Assembly (NCBI RefSeq): GCF_003666015.1
Contig: NZ_QPLT01000010.1
Span: forward strand, 1-64,000
Reading direction: 5' to 3'
Length of the DNA stretch: 64,000 bases
Source: Halorubrum sp. Atlit-26R
Lineage (GTDB): Archaea > Halobacteriota > Halobacteria > Halobacteriales > Haloferacaceae
The translations under genes were made by a program, and so were the position numbers. Below are positions 7,924 through 16,408 of the stretch, piece after piece. How positions within the stretch are numbered: the stretch's first letter is position 1; each line of letters begins with the position of its first letter. The notes beneath the pieces are model-generated. The model searched no databases, had not been told where the DNA came from, and saw only the letters and a program-made list of their open reading frames with translations.

Positions 7924-8096
7924 CCCTCTGGGAGTTTGGCGGTGTCCACCGCCGATCTATAGTTGGTTATTTATAAGTGAGCGGCTGGGGCTTTGGCGGA
8001 GTCCACCGCCGATCCGCTATCGGCCATTTATAAATGACCTCGTAGGAGTTCACCGATGTTCTCCGCCGAGCCATCGACTTATAAATAACACCGAAC
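7871..8096 (+). repeat. 57-bp tandem array with TATA-like motifs (four units)
   Basis: Units begin at 7871, 7928, 7985 and 8043, so the period is 57-58 bases. Each has a TGGGG-like start, TTTGG or a variant, a GGCGGTG/CACCGCC-type small hairpin, CCGATC, and TTATAAA near the end (7913-7920, 7970-7976, 8027-8034, 8089-8095). The first unit is the right end of element copy 1. Later units are more diverged. The array ends 15 bases from the stop of the next gene. Confidence 0.75.
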
Positions 8097-8110
8097 GCGA
8101 TTCGTCCGAT

Positions 8111-9076
8111 TCAGCCCAACAGTCCCTTGATCCTGTCGACGACCGAACCGTCCTCCTCGGCCTCCGCCTCGGCCTCCTTCCGCTGCTGTTCGCGCAGCTC
8201 GCGGAGCTTCGCGGCCTGGTCGTCGGTCCCCTCGCCGCTGTCGGTCTTCACGTCCCCGCCCTGGAGCCCCTTCAACTCGGAGACCGCGTCGTTGACCGTG
8301 CCGGAGGTCGTCCGGGTCTCGGTCGCCGACCCCGCGAGCTTCTCGGCGTCGACGTCGGCCTCGTCGACCGCGCTCGTGTTCAGCTCCAGCCGGCGCGTTT
8401 CGGAGCGCTCGACGCCGCCCCACGTCAGCTCCGCGTCCTCCAGCTCGCGCTCGATGTCCGCGCGAACCGACTCCTCGGTGACCGCCTCGCCGCCGGATCC
8501 GGTCGCTTCCGACCCCGACCCGCCACTCGCGTCCGCGACGCCGCCTCCGGTGCCCGCACCGCCCGCACCGCCCGCCGCGCTACCCACGGCTTCGCCGCCC
8601 GCGACGCGCTCGACGCGGTGTGCGACCAGGGCGCCGCCAGTGGCGCCGATGACCGCCACCAGTCCGAGCGCGTAGACGGCGACGATCTGCGCGCTGTAGT
8701 CCGTGTTGACGACGACGTTCCAGTTGTGCGGGTACGCCCAGGTGAACGCGCCCGTGGCGGCGAGCGTGACCGCGATCCCGGCGCCCGCGAGGTACAGCAT
8801 CCGGCGGTCGACCGGCAGGAGAACGACGATACCGAACAGCAGCGCGGGGAGCCCCACGGCGCCCGCGACCGCGGCGACCTCGCGGACCGCGAACGTCGAG
8901 GCCGCGGTCGGGTCGAGCGTCGCGCTGTAGAGGAACACGACGACCCCGATCACCCCGAGCGCGATGCCGGCGGAGAATAGTCCGAAGCCGGCGTACACGT
9001 CGATCGTTCGGTCCGGGTCGCCGACGTAGCGACGGTAGTACTCGATGAGGACGTTCTCGGCGTCCGCTTCGCTCAT
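8111..9076 (-). CDS. haloarchaeal multi-pass membrane protein with acidic C-terminal tail
   Basis: A 321-residue protein. Residues about 25-170 hold four to five hydrophobic segments (FGLFSAGIALGVIGVVVFLY, LPALLFGIVVLL, LYLAGAGIAVTLAATGAF, IVAVYALGLVAVIGATGGAL). A Gly/Ser/Ala linker follows, then a soluble acidic, partly coiled C-terminus ending KLRELREQQRKEAEAEAEEDGSVVDRIKGLLG. I recognise it only as a conserved haloarchaeal permease-like family. The start at 9076 (MSEADAENV) is supported by the shift from random Arg-rich translation above it. Confidence 0.75.
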   Translation of the reverse strand: MSEADAENVLIEYYRRYVGDPDRTIDVYAGFGLFSAGIALGVIGVVVFLYSATLDPTAASTFAVREVAAVAGAVGLPALLFGIVVLLPVDRRMLYLAGAGIAVTLAATGAFTWAYPHNWNVVVNTDYSAQIVAVYALGLVAVIGATGGALVAHRVERVAGGEAVGSAAGGAGGAGTGGGVADASGGSGSEATGSGGEAVTEESVRADIERELEDAELTWGGVERSETRRLELNTSAVDEADVDAEKLAGSATETRTTSGTVNDAVSELKGLQGGDVKTDSGEGTDDQAAKLRELREQQRKEAEAEAEEDGSVVDRIKGLLG

Positions 9077-9222
9077 ATCCGAACGTTTCCGCCGAGTGTA
9101 ATGACTGTTACCCCCGGCGGCGCACCGTCCGCCCGCCGCTCCGATCGCGTTCCCGTCCGTCGACGCACCCACCCGACCCGTGCGTTTTTCACCGCGGGCG
9201 ACGAGGTTCCACGCGAGAATCC

Positions 9223-9399
9223 GTGTCGCACGAGTGCCCCCGCTGCGGCGCCGCCCTGTCGTCGCTCTCGCTGGGCGCCGCCACCGCCGTCGCCTGCGAC
9301 GACTGCGGCTACGCCGACGTGGAGGCCGACCACTCCGGCGAGCCGGAGTTCGCCGAGAGCTGGGCGGACGCGCTCGCGCGCTTCGAGGAGAACCAGTAG
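9223..9399 (+). CDS. small zinc-ribbon protein
   Basis: A 58-residue protein starting with GTG. Two CxxC knuckles, ECPRCGA and CDDCGYAD, form a classic rubredoxin-like zinc ribbon. An acidic helical tail ending LARFEENQ follows. No in-frame ATG lies upstream and the ribbon begins at residue 4, so the GTG is the only sensible start. It may bind RNA, DNA or a partner protein. It is followed 39 bases later by another gene on the same strand. Confidence 0.75.
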   Translation: MSHECPRCGAALSSLSLGAATAVACDDCGYADVEADHSGEPEFAESWADALARFEENQ

Positions 9400-9438
9400 C
9401 CGCCCGAGCCACAGAACCAGTAGCCCCGGACCCACACC

Positions 9439-10185
9439 ATGCCCACGCTCGACGTCACCGACGACCACGCCGACCGGATCGAAGCGCTCCGCGAGGAGCT
9501 GAAAGCGGCCCACGCCGGCCCGTACGCCTCCGTCGACCGCGAGGACGCGCTCGCGTACCTGCTCGACCTCGCGGACGCCGTCGACGACCCTGAACGCGTC
9601 GCGGCGCCGACGGGCGACGAGAGCGGCGCCGAAACCGGCGACGAGCCGACCGACGCCGTTGGCGAAGCGGCGGCGGCCGACGCGGTCCCGTTCGACCGCG
9701 ACCGCGCCCGCGAACTCCTCTCGGCGCGGAACCGACGGGACAGCGACCCCGATCCGGACGATCCGATGGACCTGTCCGACATCGCCGCCGCCTTCGACGT
9801 CACCGGGCGCAGCGGGATGACGAAGGACGACCTCGTCGACGCGATCCTCGACGCCGCCGAGGCGCTCGCCGCCGACCCCTTCGCGCGCGTCGACGTCGAC
9901 CTCGACGCGGCCGAGGCCGCGGATGAGCCAGTCGAGGACGACGACGAAAACGACTCGGTCGAGGACGAAGCAAGCGAAGATGACGCCGGTGGAGACAGTA
10001 CCGGAAGCGACGACGACGGCGGCGCCGGCCAGCTGGACGCGATGATGAGCCTCCTCGACACCCACGCCGACAAGTGGCGAGAGGGGGACGGCGACGCGCG
10101 GTACGAGGTCGACCTCCCCGACGGGAGCGTCGAGACGGCGCGGACGAAAGACGACGTGCGCGCGCTGCTGTTCAGAAACTACTGA
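9439..10185 (+). CDS. acidic haloarchaeal protein with a SAP/Rho-N-like central helix pair
   Basis: A 248-residue soluble protein. The N-terminus (MPTLDVTDDHADRIEALREELK) resembles a ribbon-helix-helix or coiled antisense-like segment. Residues about 110-145 (DLSDIAAAFDVTGRSGMTKDDLVDAILDAA) look like a small DNA-binding SAP/Rho-N helix pair. A highly acidic Asp/Glu/Ser linker precedes a C-terminal segment (MSLLDTHADKWREGD...DDVRALLFRNY) that is likely a separate small domain. Function is unknown; nucleic acid binding is an inference. Confidence 0.65.
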   Translation: MPTLDVTDDHADRIEALREELKAAHAGPYASVDREDALAYLLDLADAVDDPERVAAPTGDESGAETGDEPTDAVGEAAAADAVPFDRDRARELLSARNRRDSDPDPDDPMDLSDIAAAFDVTGRSGMTKDDLVDAILDAAEALAADPFARVDVDLDAAEAADEPVEDDDENDSVEDEASEDDAGGDSTGSDDDGGAGQLDAMMSLLDTHADKWREGDGDARYEVDLPDGSVETARTKDDVRALLFRNY

Positions 10186-10203
10186 CGACGACCACACAGA
10201 CCC

Positions 10204-10530
10204 ATGGGATTCATCGACGCGGTCCGCGCGTGGCTCTTCGGCGCGGGCGACGACGCGGCGGACGCGGGCGAATCGGACGACGGGACGGGACCGAGCGACG
10301 CCGACGAGGCCGACGAAACCGCGACCAACGATGACCAACCCGACGGGCTCGACCCCGCGGCCGCCACCGAGACGCGGACCGCGAGCGCCACCGACGACGC
10401 GGTCGACGCGCTCCGCGACGTGCGGGAGTCGCAGGGTGTGGGGAATCCGACCGACTCGAACGGAGGGGACTCGAGGCCGCCGGACGACGACCGTCCGAAG
10501 TCGGCCGACGACGGCGGCACCAACCGTTAG
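10204..10530 (+). CDS. acidic hypothetical protein
   Basis: A 108-residue protein, mostly disordered and rich in Asp, Gly and Ser. Only the first 15 residues (MGFIDAVRAWLFGAG) could form an amphipathic helix, and a short helix AVDALRDVRESQG lies near residue 65. It follows the previous gene by 18 bases on the same strand and probably shares its transcript. No family recognised. Confidence 0.6.
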   Translation: MGFIDAVRAWLFGAGDDAADAGESDDGTGPSDADEADETATNDDQPDGLDPAAATETRTASATDDAVDALRDVRESQGVGNPTDSNGGDSRPPDDDRPKSADDGGTNR

Positions 10531-10554
10531 GTACCCGGAGGCGAACAGGGGGGT

Positions 10555-11076
10555 ATGACAGACGCGGACGCGCCCGGCGACGCCGGCGAGTTTCGGGGCC
10601 TCGACGACCTCCCCGACGACCCGACCGACCGCGAGTACGTGGAGCGAGCGATCGGGCTCTCGGAGGCGGCCGTCGAGGCAGGCAACACTCCGTTCGGCGC
10701 GCTGCTCGTCGTCGACGGCGAGGTCGTCGGCGAGGCGCGCAACGAGACGCGGACCGAGGGCGACGTGGCGGCGCACCCCGAGCTGACACTCGCGCGGTGG
10801 GCCGCGCGCGAGCTCGACGCCGACGAGCTGACGGCGTGTACGATGTACGCGAGCACCGAGCCGTGCCCGATGTGCGCGACCGCGATCCACTACGCGGGGA
10901 TCGGGCGGGTCGTCTTCGGCGTCGACGGCGAGACGCTCGGCGAGCTCTCCGGCGACGTGGTGCCGATCCCCCTCGAAGAGGTGATCCGGCGCGCGGACGG
11001 CGACACGACCGTCGAGGGACCGATCGCGGTCGAGGCCGCGATGGCGGTCCACGACTCCTTCTTCGGCGAGTCGTGA
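10555..11076 (+). CDS. nucleoside/guanine deaminase-like zinc enzyme
   Basis: A 173-residue member of the cytidine deaminase-like fold. The zinc and proton-shuttle motif is HPELTLAR (HxE form) and the zinc cysteines lie in STEPCPMCATAIHYAG. The N-terminal GNTPFGALLVVDG strand matches guanine deaminase and tRNA adenosine deaminase relatives. Substrate cannot be read from sequence. The stop codon overlaps the GTG of the PfkB kinase by two bases, implying co-translation and a shared purine nucleoside or sugar pathway. Confidence 0.8.
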   Translation: MTDADAPGDAGEFRGLDDLPDDPTDREYVERAIGLSEAAVEAGNTPFGALLVVDGEVVGEARNETRTEGDVAAHPELTLARWAARELDADELTACTMYASTEPCPMCATAIHYAGIGRVVFGVDGETLGELSGDVVPIPLEEVIRRADGDTTVEGPIAVEAAMAVHDSFFGES

Positions 11077-12200
11077 CGCCGGAGTCGGACGCCGGCGACG
11101 CCGCGGAGGGGGGTTCGCCGGCGATTCTCTCGATCGGCGCCGCCGCCATCGACGAGTGGTACGCGGTCAGCAACCTCCCCGAGCCGGACGGGGGCGCGTT
11201 CGCCAGCGAGGTCACGTCCGCGTTCGGCGGCGTCGGCGCCAACGTCGCGGTCGCGCTCGACCGACTCGGCCGCGACGCGGGCCTGGTCAGCCGCGTCGGC
11301 GACGACGAGTACGGGCGGCGCGCGCTGACGTACCTCGCCGAAACCGGCGTGGACGGGACCCACGTCGCCGTCGGCGACGACCCCCACACGCGGTCGCTCA
11401 TCCTCCGCGACCCCGACGGGGAGCGCGCCATCGTCACCGCGGGCGAGAGCTTCCGCGGGCTCCGGCTCGGCGACGACGCGCTCGCGGCGATGGCCGACGC
11501 CGACGCCGTCTTCCTCACCGCCTACGCCCCCGACCGCGCGGCGCAGCGGGTGCTCGACCGGGTCGAGTCGCTCCGGGAGGGCGCGACCGACTCGGATGGT
11601 ACCCCGCCCGCGCTGATCTTCGACCTCTCCGGATCCGTCGAGGAGTTGGTCGGGCGCGGGACGGAACCGGCGACGATCCACCGGTTCCTCCACCGGGCCG
11701 ATCTGTTCGTCGCGGACGGCGTCGCCGCTCCGGCGTTCTTCGGCTCGGCGGAGGCGGCGGTCGAGCGGATCGCCGACGCACAGCGCCGAGCGGTCGCGTC
11801 CGACGCGGGATCCGACCCGGGGACCGGATCGCGGTCGCGACGCGGGCCGACGTGGCCCCGCGCGGTCCTCACGCACGGCGCGGACGGGATGACAGCGGTC
11901 GCCGGGGGCGACGTGTCGCAGTTCGACGCGTTCGACGTCGAGACGGTCGACACGACGGGCGCCGGCGACGCGTTCACCGCGGGGTTGATCGACCGGTGGA
12001 TCGCGGGACGGCCACCGGAGGCGTCCGGGGAGCCGGACGGCGACCACGACGCCGACCGCGACGGCGTCGCCTCCGGCGTCAGGTTCGCGGCCGCAGTCGC
12101 CGCGATCAACTGCACGAGCCGGTTCACGCAGCCCGGACTGCCGACGCGGAGCGAGGTCGAATCGTTCCTCGCAGAGCGAAGCGTCACCGAGAGGGAGTAA
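11073..12200 (+). CDS. PfkB-family carbohydrate/nucleoside kinase
   Basis: A 375-residue ribokinase-fold kinase. PfkB signature 1 appears as GGVGANVAVALDRLG and signature 2 as DTTGAGDAFTAGLI, with the catalytic Asp in GAGD. The substrate could be ribose, a nucleoside or another sugar. Start is GTG at 11073, embedded in the stop of the deaminase gene. An Asp-rich insert near residue 310 is haloarchaeal. It is convergent with the BtpA/SgcQ gene only 18 bases away, and the two families often co-occur. Confidence 0.87.
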   Translation: MTPESDAGDAAEGGSPAILSIGAAAIDEWYAVSNLPEPDGGAFASEVTSAFGGVGANVAVALDRLGRDAGLVSRVGDDEYGRRALTYLAETGVDGTHVAVGDDPHTRSLILRDPDGERAIVTAGESFRGLRLGDDALAAMADADAVFLTAYAPDRAAQRVLDRVESLREGATDSDGTPPALIFDLSGSVEELVGRGTEPATIHRFLHRADLFVADGVAAPAFFGSAEAAVERIADAQRRAVASDAGSDPGTGSRSRRGPTWPRAVLTHGADGMTAVAGGDVSQFDAFDVETVDTTGAGDAFTAGLIDRWIAGRPPEASGEPDGDHDADRDGVASGVRFAAAVAAINCTSRFTQPGLPTRSEVESFLAERSVTERE

Positions 12201-12218
12201 TCCGAGGCCGGAGCCTCG

Positions 12219-13046
12219 TCACCGCACCGCGTCGGCGGCCGCGACGAGGTCCGCGACGCGGTCGGCGTCGACCGGCGCGGTCGTCTCGCCGCCCTCCTTG
12301 AGAGCGGTTCCCACGATCGCGCCGTCCGCGACGCCGAGCAGGTCGGCGACCGTCTCCGGCGTGACGCCGCTGCCGACGAGGACGGGCGTGTCGAGGCCGT
12401 GGCGGTCGCGCTCGTCGACGACCGCTTCCAAGGCTTCGGCGTCGACCGCCTCGCCGGTCCCGGACCCGGAGGCGATGACGGCGTCGGCGAGGCCGCGCTC
12501 GGCGGTGTCGGCGAACGACTCGGCGGTGTATCCCGCCGGGGTCAGCGGCGCCGAGTGTTTCACGTCGGTGTCGGCGAACACGCCGACGTCGACGCCGAGC
12601 CGGTCGCGCAGGCGGAGCGTCTCGTGGGCGCGGCCCTGGACGATCCCCTGATCCGTCACGCGGGCGCCGGTGTGGACGTTCACGCGGACGAAGTCGGCGC
12701 CGACCGCGGCGGCGACCGAGAGGGCGGCCTCGGCGTCGTTCCGGAGGACGTTGATCCCGAGCGGGAGGTCGGTCTCGTCGGCGACCGCGGTCGCTGCGCG
12801 GGTGACCGCGGCGACGACGTGGGGCGGGACCTCGTCGGGGTAAAAGGGTGCGTCGCCGAAGTTCTCCATCACGATCCCGTCGACGCCGCCGCGGTCGAGC
12901 GCCCGCGCGTCGCTCGCGGCCCGCTCGACCGCCGCGCGCATCGCCTCGCGTCCGTCGTCGGGCGCTCGGGGGGCGCCGGGGAGCGGCGGGAGGTGGACCA
13001 TGCCGAGCAGCGGCGCGGCCGTGCCGAAGGTGGATTCGAACTCCAT
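12219..13046 (-). CDS. BtpA/SgcQ family TIM-barrel protein
   Basis: A 275-residue predicted TIM-barrel enzyme of the BtpA/SgcQ family. Typical segments are [53 protein letters not shown] and [12 protein letters not shown]. Cyanobacterial BtpA is linked to photosystem I stability, but family members elsewhere lie in sugar-utilisation clusters. The reaction is unknown. Its convergent neighbour is a PfkB kinase. Confidence 0.85.
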   Translation of the reverse strand: MEFESTFGTAAPLLGMVHLPPLPGAPRAPDDGREAMRAAVERAASDARALDRGGVDGIVMENFGDAPFYPDEVPPHVVAAVTRAATAVADETDLPLGINVLRNDAEAALSVAAAVGADFVRVNVHTGARVTDQGIVQGRAHETLRLRDRLGVDVGVFADTDVKHSAPLTPAGYTAESFADTAERGLADAVIASGSGTGEAVDAEALEAVVDERDRHGLDTPVLVGSGVTPETVADLLGVADGAIVGTALKEGGETTAPVDADRVADLVAAADAVR

Positions 13047-13122
13047 CGTCGGGGCCGAGGAGGCGCCCGGACAAAAGCCTCCCCACAGCGTTTAGGCCGC
13101 GGGTCGCCTCCCGCCGAACGAG

Positions 13123-13587
13123 ATGGGAATCGACGCGACGGACCCCGGCGACGGCGACGTGACGCTCGTGTTCTCGCTCGGCGCCGCGCGCTCGCTCGCC
13201 GACCCGGCCGCGGCGTTCGCCGACGCGCGCCGGTGGAGCCGCCACGTCGGTATCGTCGCGAACGAGGCGGAGCAGGTCGCGGCGTTCGCCCGCGACCACG
13301 GGGTCAAAAACGACTACGCGCTCACGAACTGGGACAAGTGGGGAACGCTCGCGGACGTCCGCGAGGAGAGCGCCGCCCCGCGGCGCGTGTTCGTCGGCAC
13401 CACCCGCGCGGACGAGCGCGTCGCGACCGAGACGGGCTACGAGTTCCTGCGGGTCGACGAGGCCGCCGAGAAGGCCGGCTGGGAGCTCTCCGAGCCCGGC
13501 GCGACGGGGAGCGACGCGGACGGCGGCGACGGACGACTTGCCCGACTGCGGCGGACGGTCCGCGGCGCGCTCTCGCGGCTCCGATGA
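13123..13587 (+). CDS. haloarchaeal conserved protein, paralogue of the gene at 29522
   Basis: A 154-residue soluble protein. The first 115 residues align by eye with the product at 29522-29938. Shared features are LADP.A.F..AR.W at residues about 24-40, a VGIV strand, a Y..TN strand, RRVFVG or RHVFVG, and TG.EFL.V..AAE.AGW. A C-terminal Arg-rich tail ([14 protein letters not shown]) is specific to this copy. The fold looks like alternating strands and helices. Function unknown. Confidence 0.75.
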   Translation: MGIDATDPGDGDVTLVFSLGAARSLADPAAAFADARRWSRHVGIVANEAEQVAAFARDHGVKNDYALTNWDKWGTLADVREESAAPRRVFVGTTRADERVATETGYEFLRVDEAAEKAGWELSEPGATGSDADGGDGRLARLRRTVRGALSRLR

Positions 13588-13664
13588 GTTCCCGACCCCC
13601 GCTCGTCGGGATCGGTGGGGCTCGCCCGCGGAAGGTACAAACCGCTCGTCGCCCAACGTGGGGT

Positions 13665-14012
13665 ATGTCCTCACCGCTCGCGGACGAGCCGGTCGAACCG
13701 GCCGGCGACGACGGAGAACCGCTCGACGAAGACGAGTGCGCCGACTACCTCGACGAGCTCGGCGCCGCCTGGGAGGTAATCGACGGCCACCACTTAGAGG
13801 CGAGCTACGAGTTCCCCGACTTCGAGACGGCGCTCTCGTTCACCAACGACGTCGGCGAGCTCGCCGAGAAGGAGTGGCATCACCCCGACATCGCGCTGTC
13901 GTGGGGCGAGGTCGGGGTCGAGATGTGGAGCCACGAGGTCGGCGGCCTGACGCGCGCCGACTTCGTGATGGCGGCGCGGATGGACCGCCTGTACGCCGAC
14001 TACGACGAGTGA
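13665..14012 (+). CDS. 4a-hydroxytetrahydrobiopterin dehydratase (pterin carbinolamine dehydratase family)
   Basis: A 115-residue protein with the family signature: EWHHPDI at residues about 70-76, then [25 protein letters not shown]. The HHP and the later H are the pterin-binding histidines. Members dehydrate 4a-hydroxytetrahydropterin, but many archaeal copies have no pterin hydroxylase partner. The acidic N-terminal 20 residues are probably disordered. Start ATG 13665 follows a GTGGGGT run. Confidence 0.9.
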   Translation: MSSPLADEPVEPAGDDGEPLDEDECADYLDELGAAWEVIDGHHLEASYEFPDFETALSFTNDVGELAEKEWHHPDIALSWGEVGVEMWSHEVGGLTRADFVMAARMDRLYADYDE

Positions 14013-14078
14013 CCGGACGGCCCTCGACCTGAGACATCAACGAACGGCTTTAAACCTCTGCCGGCGAAACGACGGGTA

Positions 14079-14561
14079 ATGAGCGAGAACGTCTTCCTGG
14101 TCCCGATCGACCCGGAGAACTTCGACCGAACGGTCCGGTCCGCCGTCGACCTCACCGACTACCCGGACCGGCCCGAGCCCCTCGCGGACCTCGACGAGGC
14201 CCGCCTATGGGCCGTCGACGACGACAGCGGCAACGGGTCGACGTTCGACAAGATGGCGGCGGGCGACCTCCTGCTGTTCTACGCGGACGACGAGTACGTC
14301 GCGACCGGCCGCGTCGGCGAGACGTTCGCGGACGAGGACCGGTGGGCGAGCGGCACGTTCTGGACCGCGTTCCCGACAACGCGGGTGTACACGGTCACCG
14401 ACTTCGGCGCCGTCTCAGCCCCCAAGCGCGCCGTCAACCGCATCTTCGACTACTCGTCGTCGTACACGCCCGGCTTCATGCGCGTCGCCGACAGCCGGGT
14501 GACCGCCGACCTCTCCTCCATCGAGTCCGCGCTGGAACACTACACGAAGCGGAACGCCTGA
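14079..14561 (+). CDS. EVE/PUA-like domain protein
   Basis: A 160-residue single-domain protein. MSENVFLVPID at the start, the GDLLLFYADDEYVATGRVG segment and the aromatic WTAFPTTRVYTV match the general look of EVE/PUA-like folds, which bind modified bases in DNA or RNA. Identification is by pattern only. No methylase or nuclease lies nearby, so a restriction role is not supported. It stands alone between the pterin enzyme and a convergent ATPase. Confidence 0.55.
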   Translation: MSENVFLVPIDPENFDRTVRSAVDLTDYPDRPEPLADLDEARLWAVDDDSGNGSTFDKMAAGDLLLFYADDEYVATGRVGETFADEDRWASGTFWTAFPTTRVYTVTDFGAVSAPKRAVNRIFDYSSSYTPGFMRVADSRVTADLSSIESALEHYTKRNA

Positions 14562-14585
14562 GCGCGGGCCGCACGCGGAACTTCC

Positions 14586-15500
14586 TCAGTTCTCGACCGC
14601 GTCCGTGAGCGCCGCGTACGCCGGTTCGTACGCCGCCGCCACGCGGTCGGGGTCACCGCGGACGTCGCCGGACAGCGCCGGCAGCGGCTCGGTCGCGAGC
14701 GGCTCGATCATCTCCGTCACCGCGTCGACGTGCTCCTCGCGGGCCCCCTCGCGCGGGCTGCCGGCGGCGACCGCCCGGGCCTTCGCGTAGCGGTCGCCCG
14801 CGTAGATACGGGCGCGGCCGGGGTCGACGACGGCGACCGCGTCGGGCGCGACCGGCCCGTCGCGGGGCAGCGTCCCGGCGACGTCGGCGTACGACTCGAC
14901 GACTCGCGGGACCGGAGTGCGCGCGACGCGCTCCGCGAGCCGCTCTATCGCGGGGAGGTGCGACTCGGCCATCACCTCGTTGAACTCTGGAACGTCGTTC
15001 ACACGAGTCGCGTCCGCGAGCGGGAGGCGCTCGGCGAGTTCTTCGGGGAGCAAGCCCGCGTCCTCGGCCGCGCCGTTGACGACGAACCGCGTTCCGGACT
15101 CGGTCGTCACGCGGTCGCAGAGGAACGTGCGGTCGGCGTCGCCGAGCATGCCGGTCCGGCCGGGCGTCGGCTTCCAGAGCCGGTGGACCGGGTTGATCGA
15201 CTCCGGGGTGACCGCCGAGGGCGACGGCGACTCGTCGTCGACCGTCGGCAGCGCGCGGGTGGTCGCGGCCGCGAGGGTGCGCGCGTCCTTCCCGTAGAGC
15301 CGGCCCGCGTCCGTCGCGACCCGATAGTCGTCGTGGTCGAACCAGTAGTCGTTGCCCGCGCGGGGCTTGACGCCGACCGCGTCGCCCGCGCGCTCGGCGA
15401 GGTGCGCGACCAGCCCCGCCGAGAAGGTGGTCTTGCCGGCGTCGACGCGCGCGCCGCCAGCGACGAGGTAGGTCGGCGGGGCGGAGGACTCCCCGGTCAC
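14586..15500 (-). CDS. P-loop ATPase, dethiobiotin-synthetase/MinD-like
   Basis: A 304-residue protein with a deviant Walker A, GGARVDAGKTTFSAGL, at residues about 15-30, as in BioD and related SIMIBI ATPases. GVKPRAGNDYWFDHDDY follows, a segment that may place substrate. FVVNGAAEDAGLLPE is a further conserved-looking stretch. There are no biotin genes nearby, so the substrate is unknown. Its ATG overlaps the stop of the upstream small gene by four bases, showing an operon of two. Confidence 0.65.
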   Translation of the reverse strand: MTGESSAPPTYLVAGGARVDAGKTTFSAGLVAHLAERAGDAVGVKPRAGNDYWFDHDDYRVATDAGRLYGKDARTLAAATTRALPTVDDESPSPSAVTPESINPVHRLWKPTPGRTGMLGDADRTFLCDRVTTESGTRFVVNGAAEDAGLLPEELAERLPLADATRVNDVPEFNEVMAESHLPAIERLAERVARTPVPRVVESYADVAGTLPRDGPVAPDAVAVVDPGRARIYAGDRYAKARAVAAGSPREGAREEHVDAVTEMIEPLATEPLPALSGDVRGDPDRVAAAYEPAYAALTDAVEN

Positions 15501-15805
15501 GCCGACTCGTCGGTGGCGGTTTCCGCGTCTGGTTCCTCATCCGTCGCGAGCCCGTAGTACCCCGGGCCGTCCTCACTCAGCGGCTCGGCGACGACCATCT
15601 CCTCGGCGTGGACCATCACCCACGGGACCGCCCAGTCGACCAGCACGGCCTCGGTGTCGGGGTCGACCTCGGCGTCCGGCTCCAGCCCTTGAAGGAGGCG
15701 ACCGATCTCCGGGATGGTGTACATCTGGTCCGGCTCGAACAGCTCCGCGGGCTCGTAGAAGTCGCACGGGTAGGTGGCGTCGAACGCCGACTTCGGTTCG
15801 GGCAT
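15497..15805 (-). CDS. small acidic haloarchaeal protein
   Basis: A 102-residue acidic protein without membrane segments. Recognisable blocks are YPCDFYEPAELFEPDQMYTI, IGRLLQGLEPDA and DWAVPWVMVHAEEM. It belongs to a haloarchaeal conserved family of unknown function (I believe one of the small DUF families, but I do not assert which). It overlaps the ATPase gene by ATGA, so the two are translationally coupled. Confidence 0.7.
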   Translation of the reverse strand: MPEPKSAFDATYPCDFYEPAELFEPDQMYTIPEIGRLLQGLEPDAEVDPDTEAVLVDWAVPWVMVHAEEMVVAEPLSEDGPGYYGLATDEEPDAETATDESA

Positions 15806-15854
15806 GCGCGTGGATACGCGACCGCGTCCGTAAACGCTGCCGATACAGATTCAC

Positions 15855-16153
15855 CGGTGCGGTGGCGCGTGCCTGCGAGGCCGCTTTGCGGCCGAGCAGC
15901 ACCGCGCGAGGGAGTCAGTCGCCGGAGCGAAGCGACGGCGACTGACGAGGCTGGGGAGGTGAGAGGTGCGGTGCGGAGCGGTGCGGGGTGGGACTCAAAG
16001 GGGCAGCCGTGAGGGCGGCGCAGGCGATGTAAGCACCGCAGCGAGTGAGCGGAGCGAACGAGCGAGGAGCGCAACGAGCGTGCGCCGCCCTCACGGCTGG
16101 GGCTTTGGAGGTGTTCTCCGCCGATCCGTAGTCGAGTGTTTTAAAGCGAGCAA
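15855..16153 (+). repeat. structured intergenic element, copy 2
   Basis: Same order of parts as copy 1 but shorter. GCGGTGGCGCGTGCCTGCGA opens the outer stem with GGCCGC/GCGGCC inside. The 11-bp stem is GTCAGTCGCCG (15914-15924) with CGGCGACTGAC (15936-15946). GACGAGGCTGGGGAGG and GGGACTCAAAGGGG are conserved. The long stem is CAGCCGTGAGGGCGGCGCA (16004-16022) with its exact complement at 16081-16099, 19 bp. The left TTTATAAA repeat is missing, so this end is eroded. The extra module and internal hairpins of copy 1 are absent. Confidence 0.75.
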
Positions 16154-16319
16154 CTGGGAATTTGAAGGCGTTTTCCGCCGATCCGTAGTCGAGTATTTAT
16201 AAGCGAACAGCTGGGGCTTTGGAGGTGTTTTCCGCCGATCCGCAATCAGCTGTTTATAAATGAGCAGCTGAGATTCAGTGGAGTTCACCGTTGACTCACC
16301 AGCAATCACTTATAAATCA
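16097..16319 (+). repeat. 57-bp tandem array with TATA-like motifs (four units)
   Basis: Units begin at 16097, 16154, 16211 and 16268, an exact 57-base period. They carry TTTTAAAG, TTTATAAG, TTTATAAA and TTATAAAT at matching places. The first unit is the right end of copy 2. Bases 16320-16408, up to the sod stop codon, show nothing recognisable. Confidence 0.78.
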
Positions 16320-16408
16320 GTCGGCCTGAACGGACCCGTCACTAACCCCGTAGCGTCCTGCGAAAAAATGCGGATCTCGACGCGCGTAACGCGTCCTCTC
16401 GAACGCGC

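Noticed and set aside
8111-9412. Longer 433-residue membrane protein starting at 9412
   Set aside because: The extra residues are Arg/Ser-rich shadow of the zinc-ribbon gene on the other strand; ATG 9076 gives a normal protein.
7871-16319. 57-bp arrays as CRISPR
   Set aside because: There are no unique spacers; the whole unit repeats with drift and no cas genes are present.
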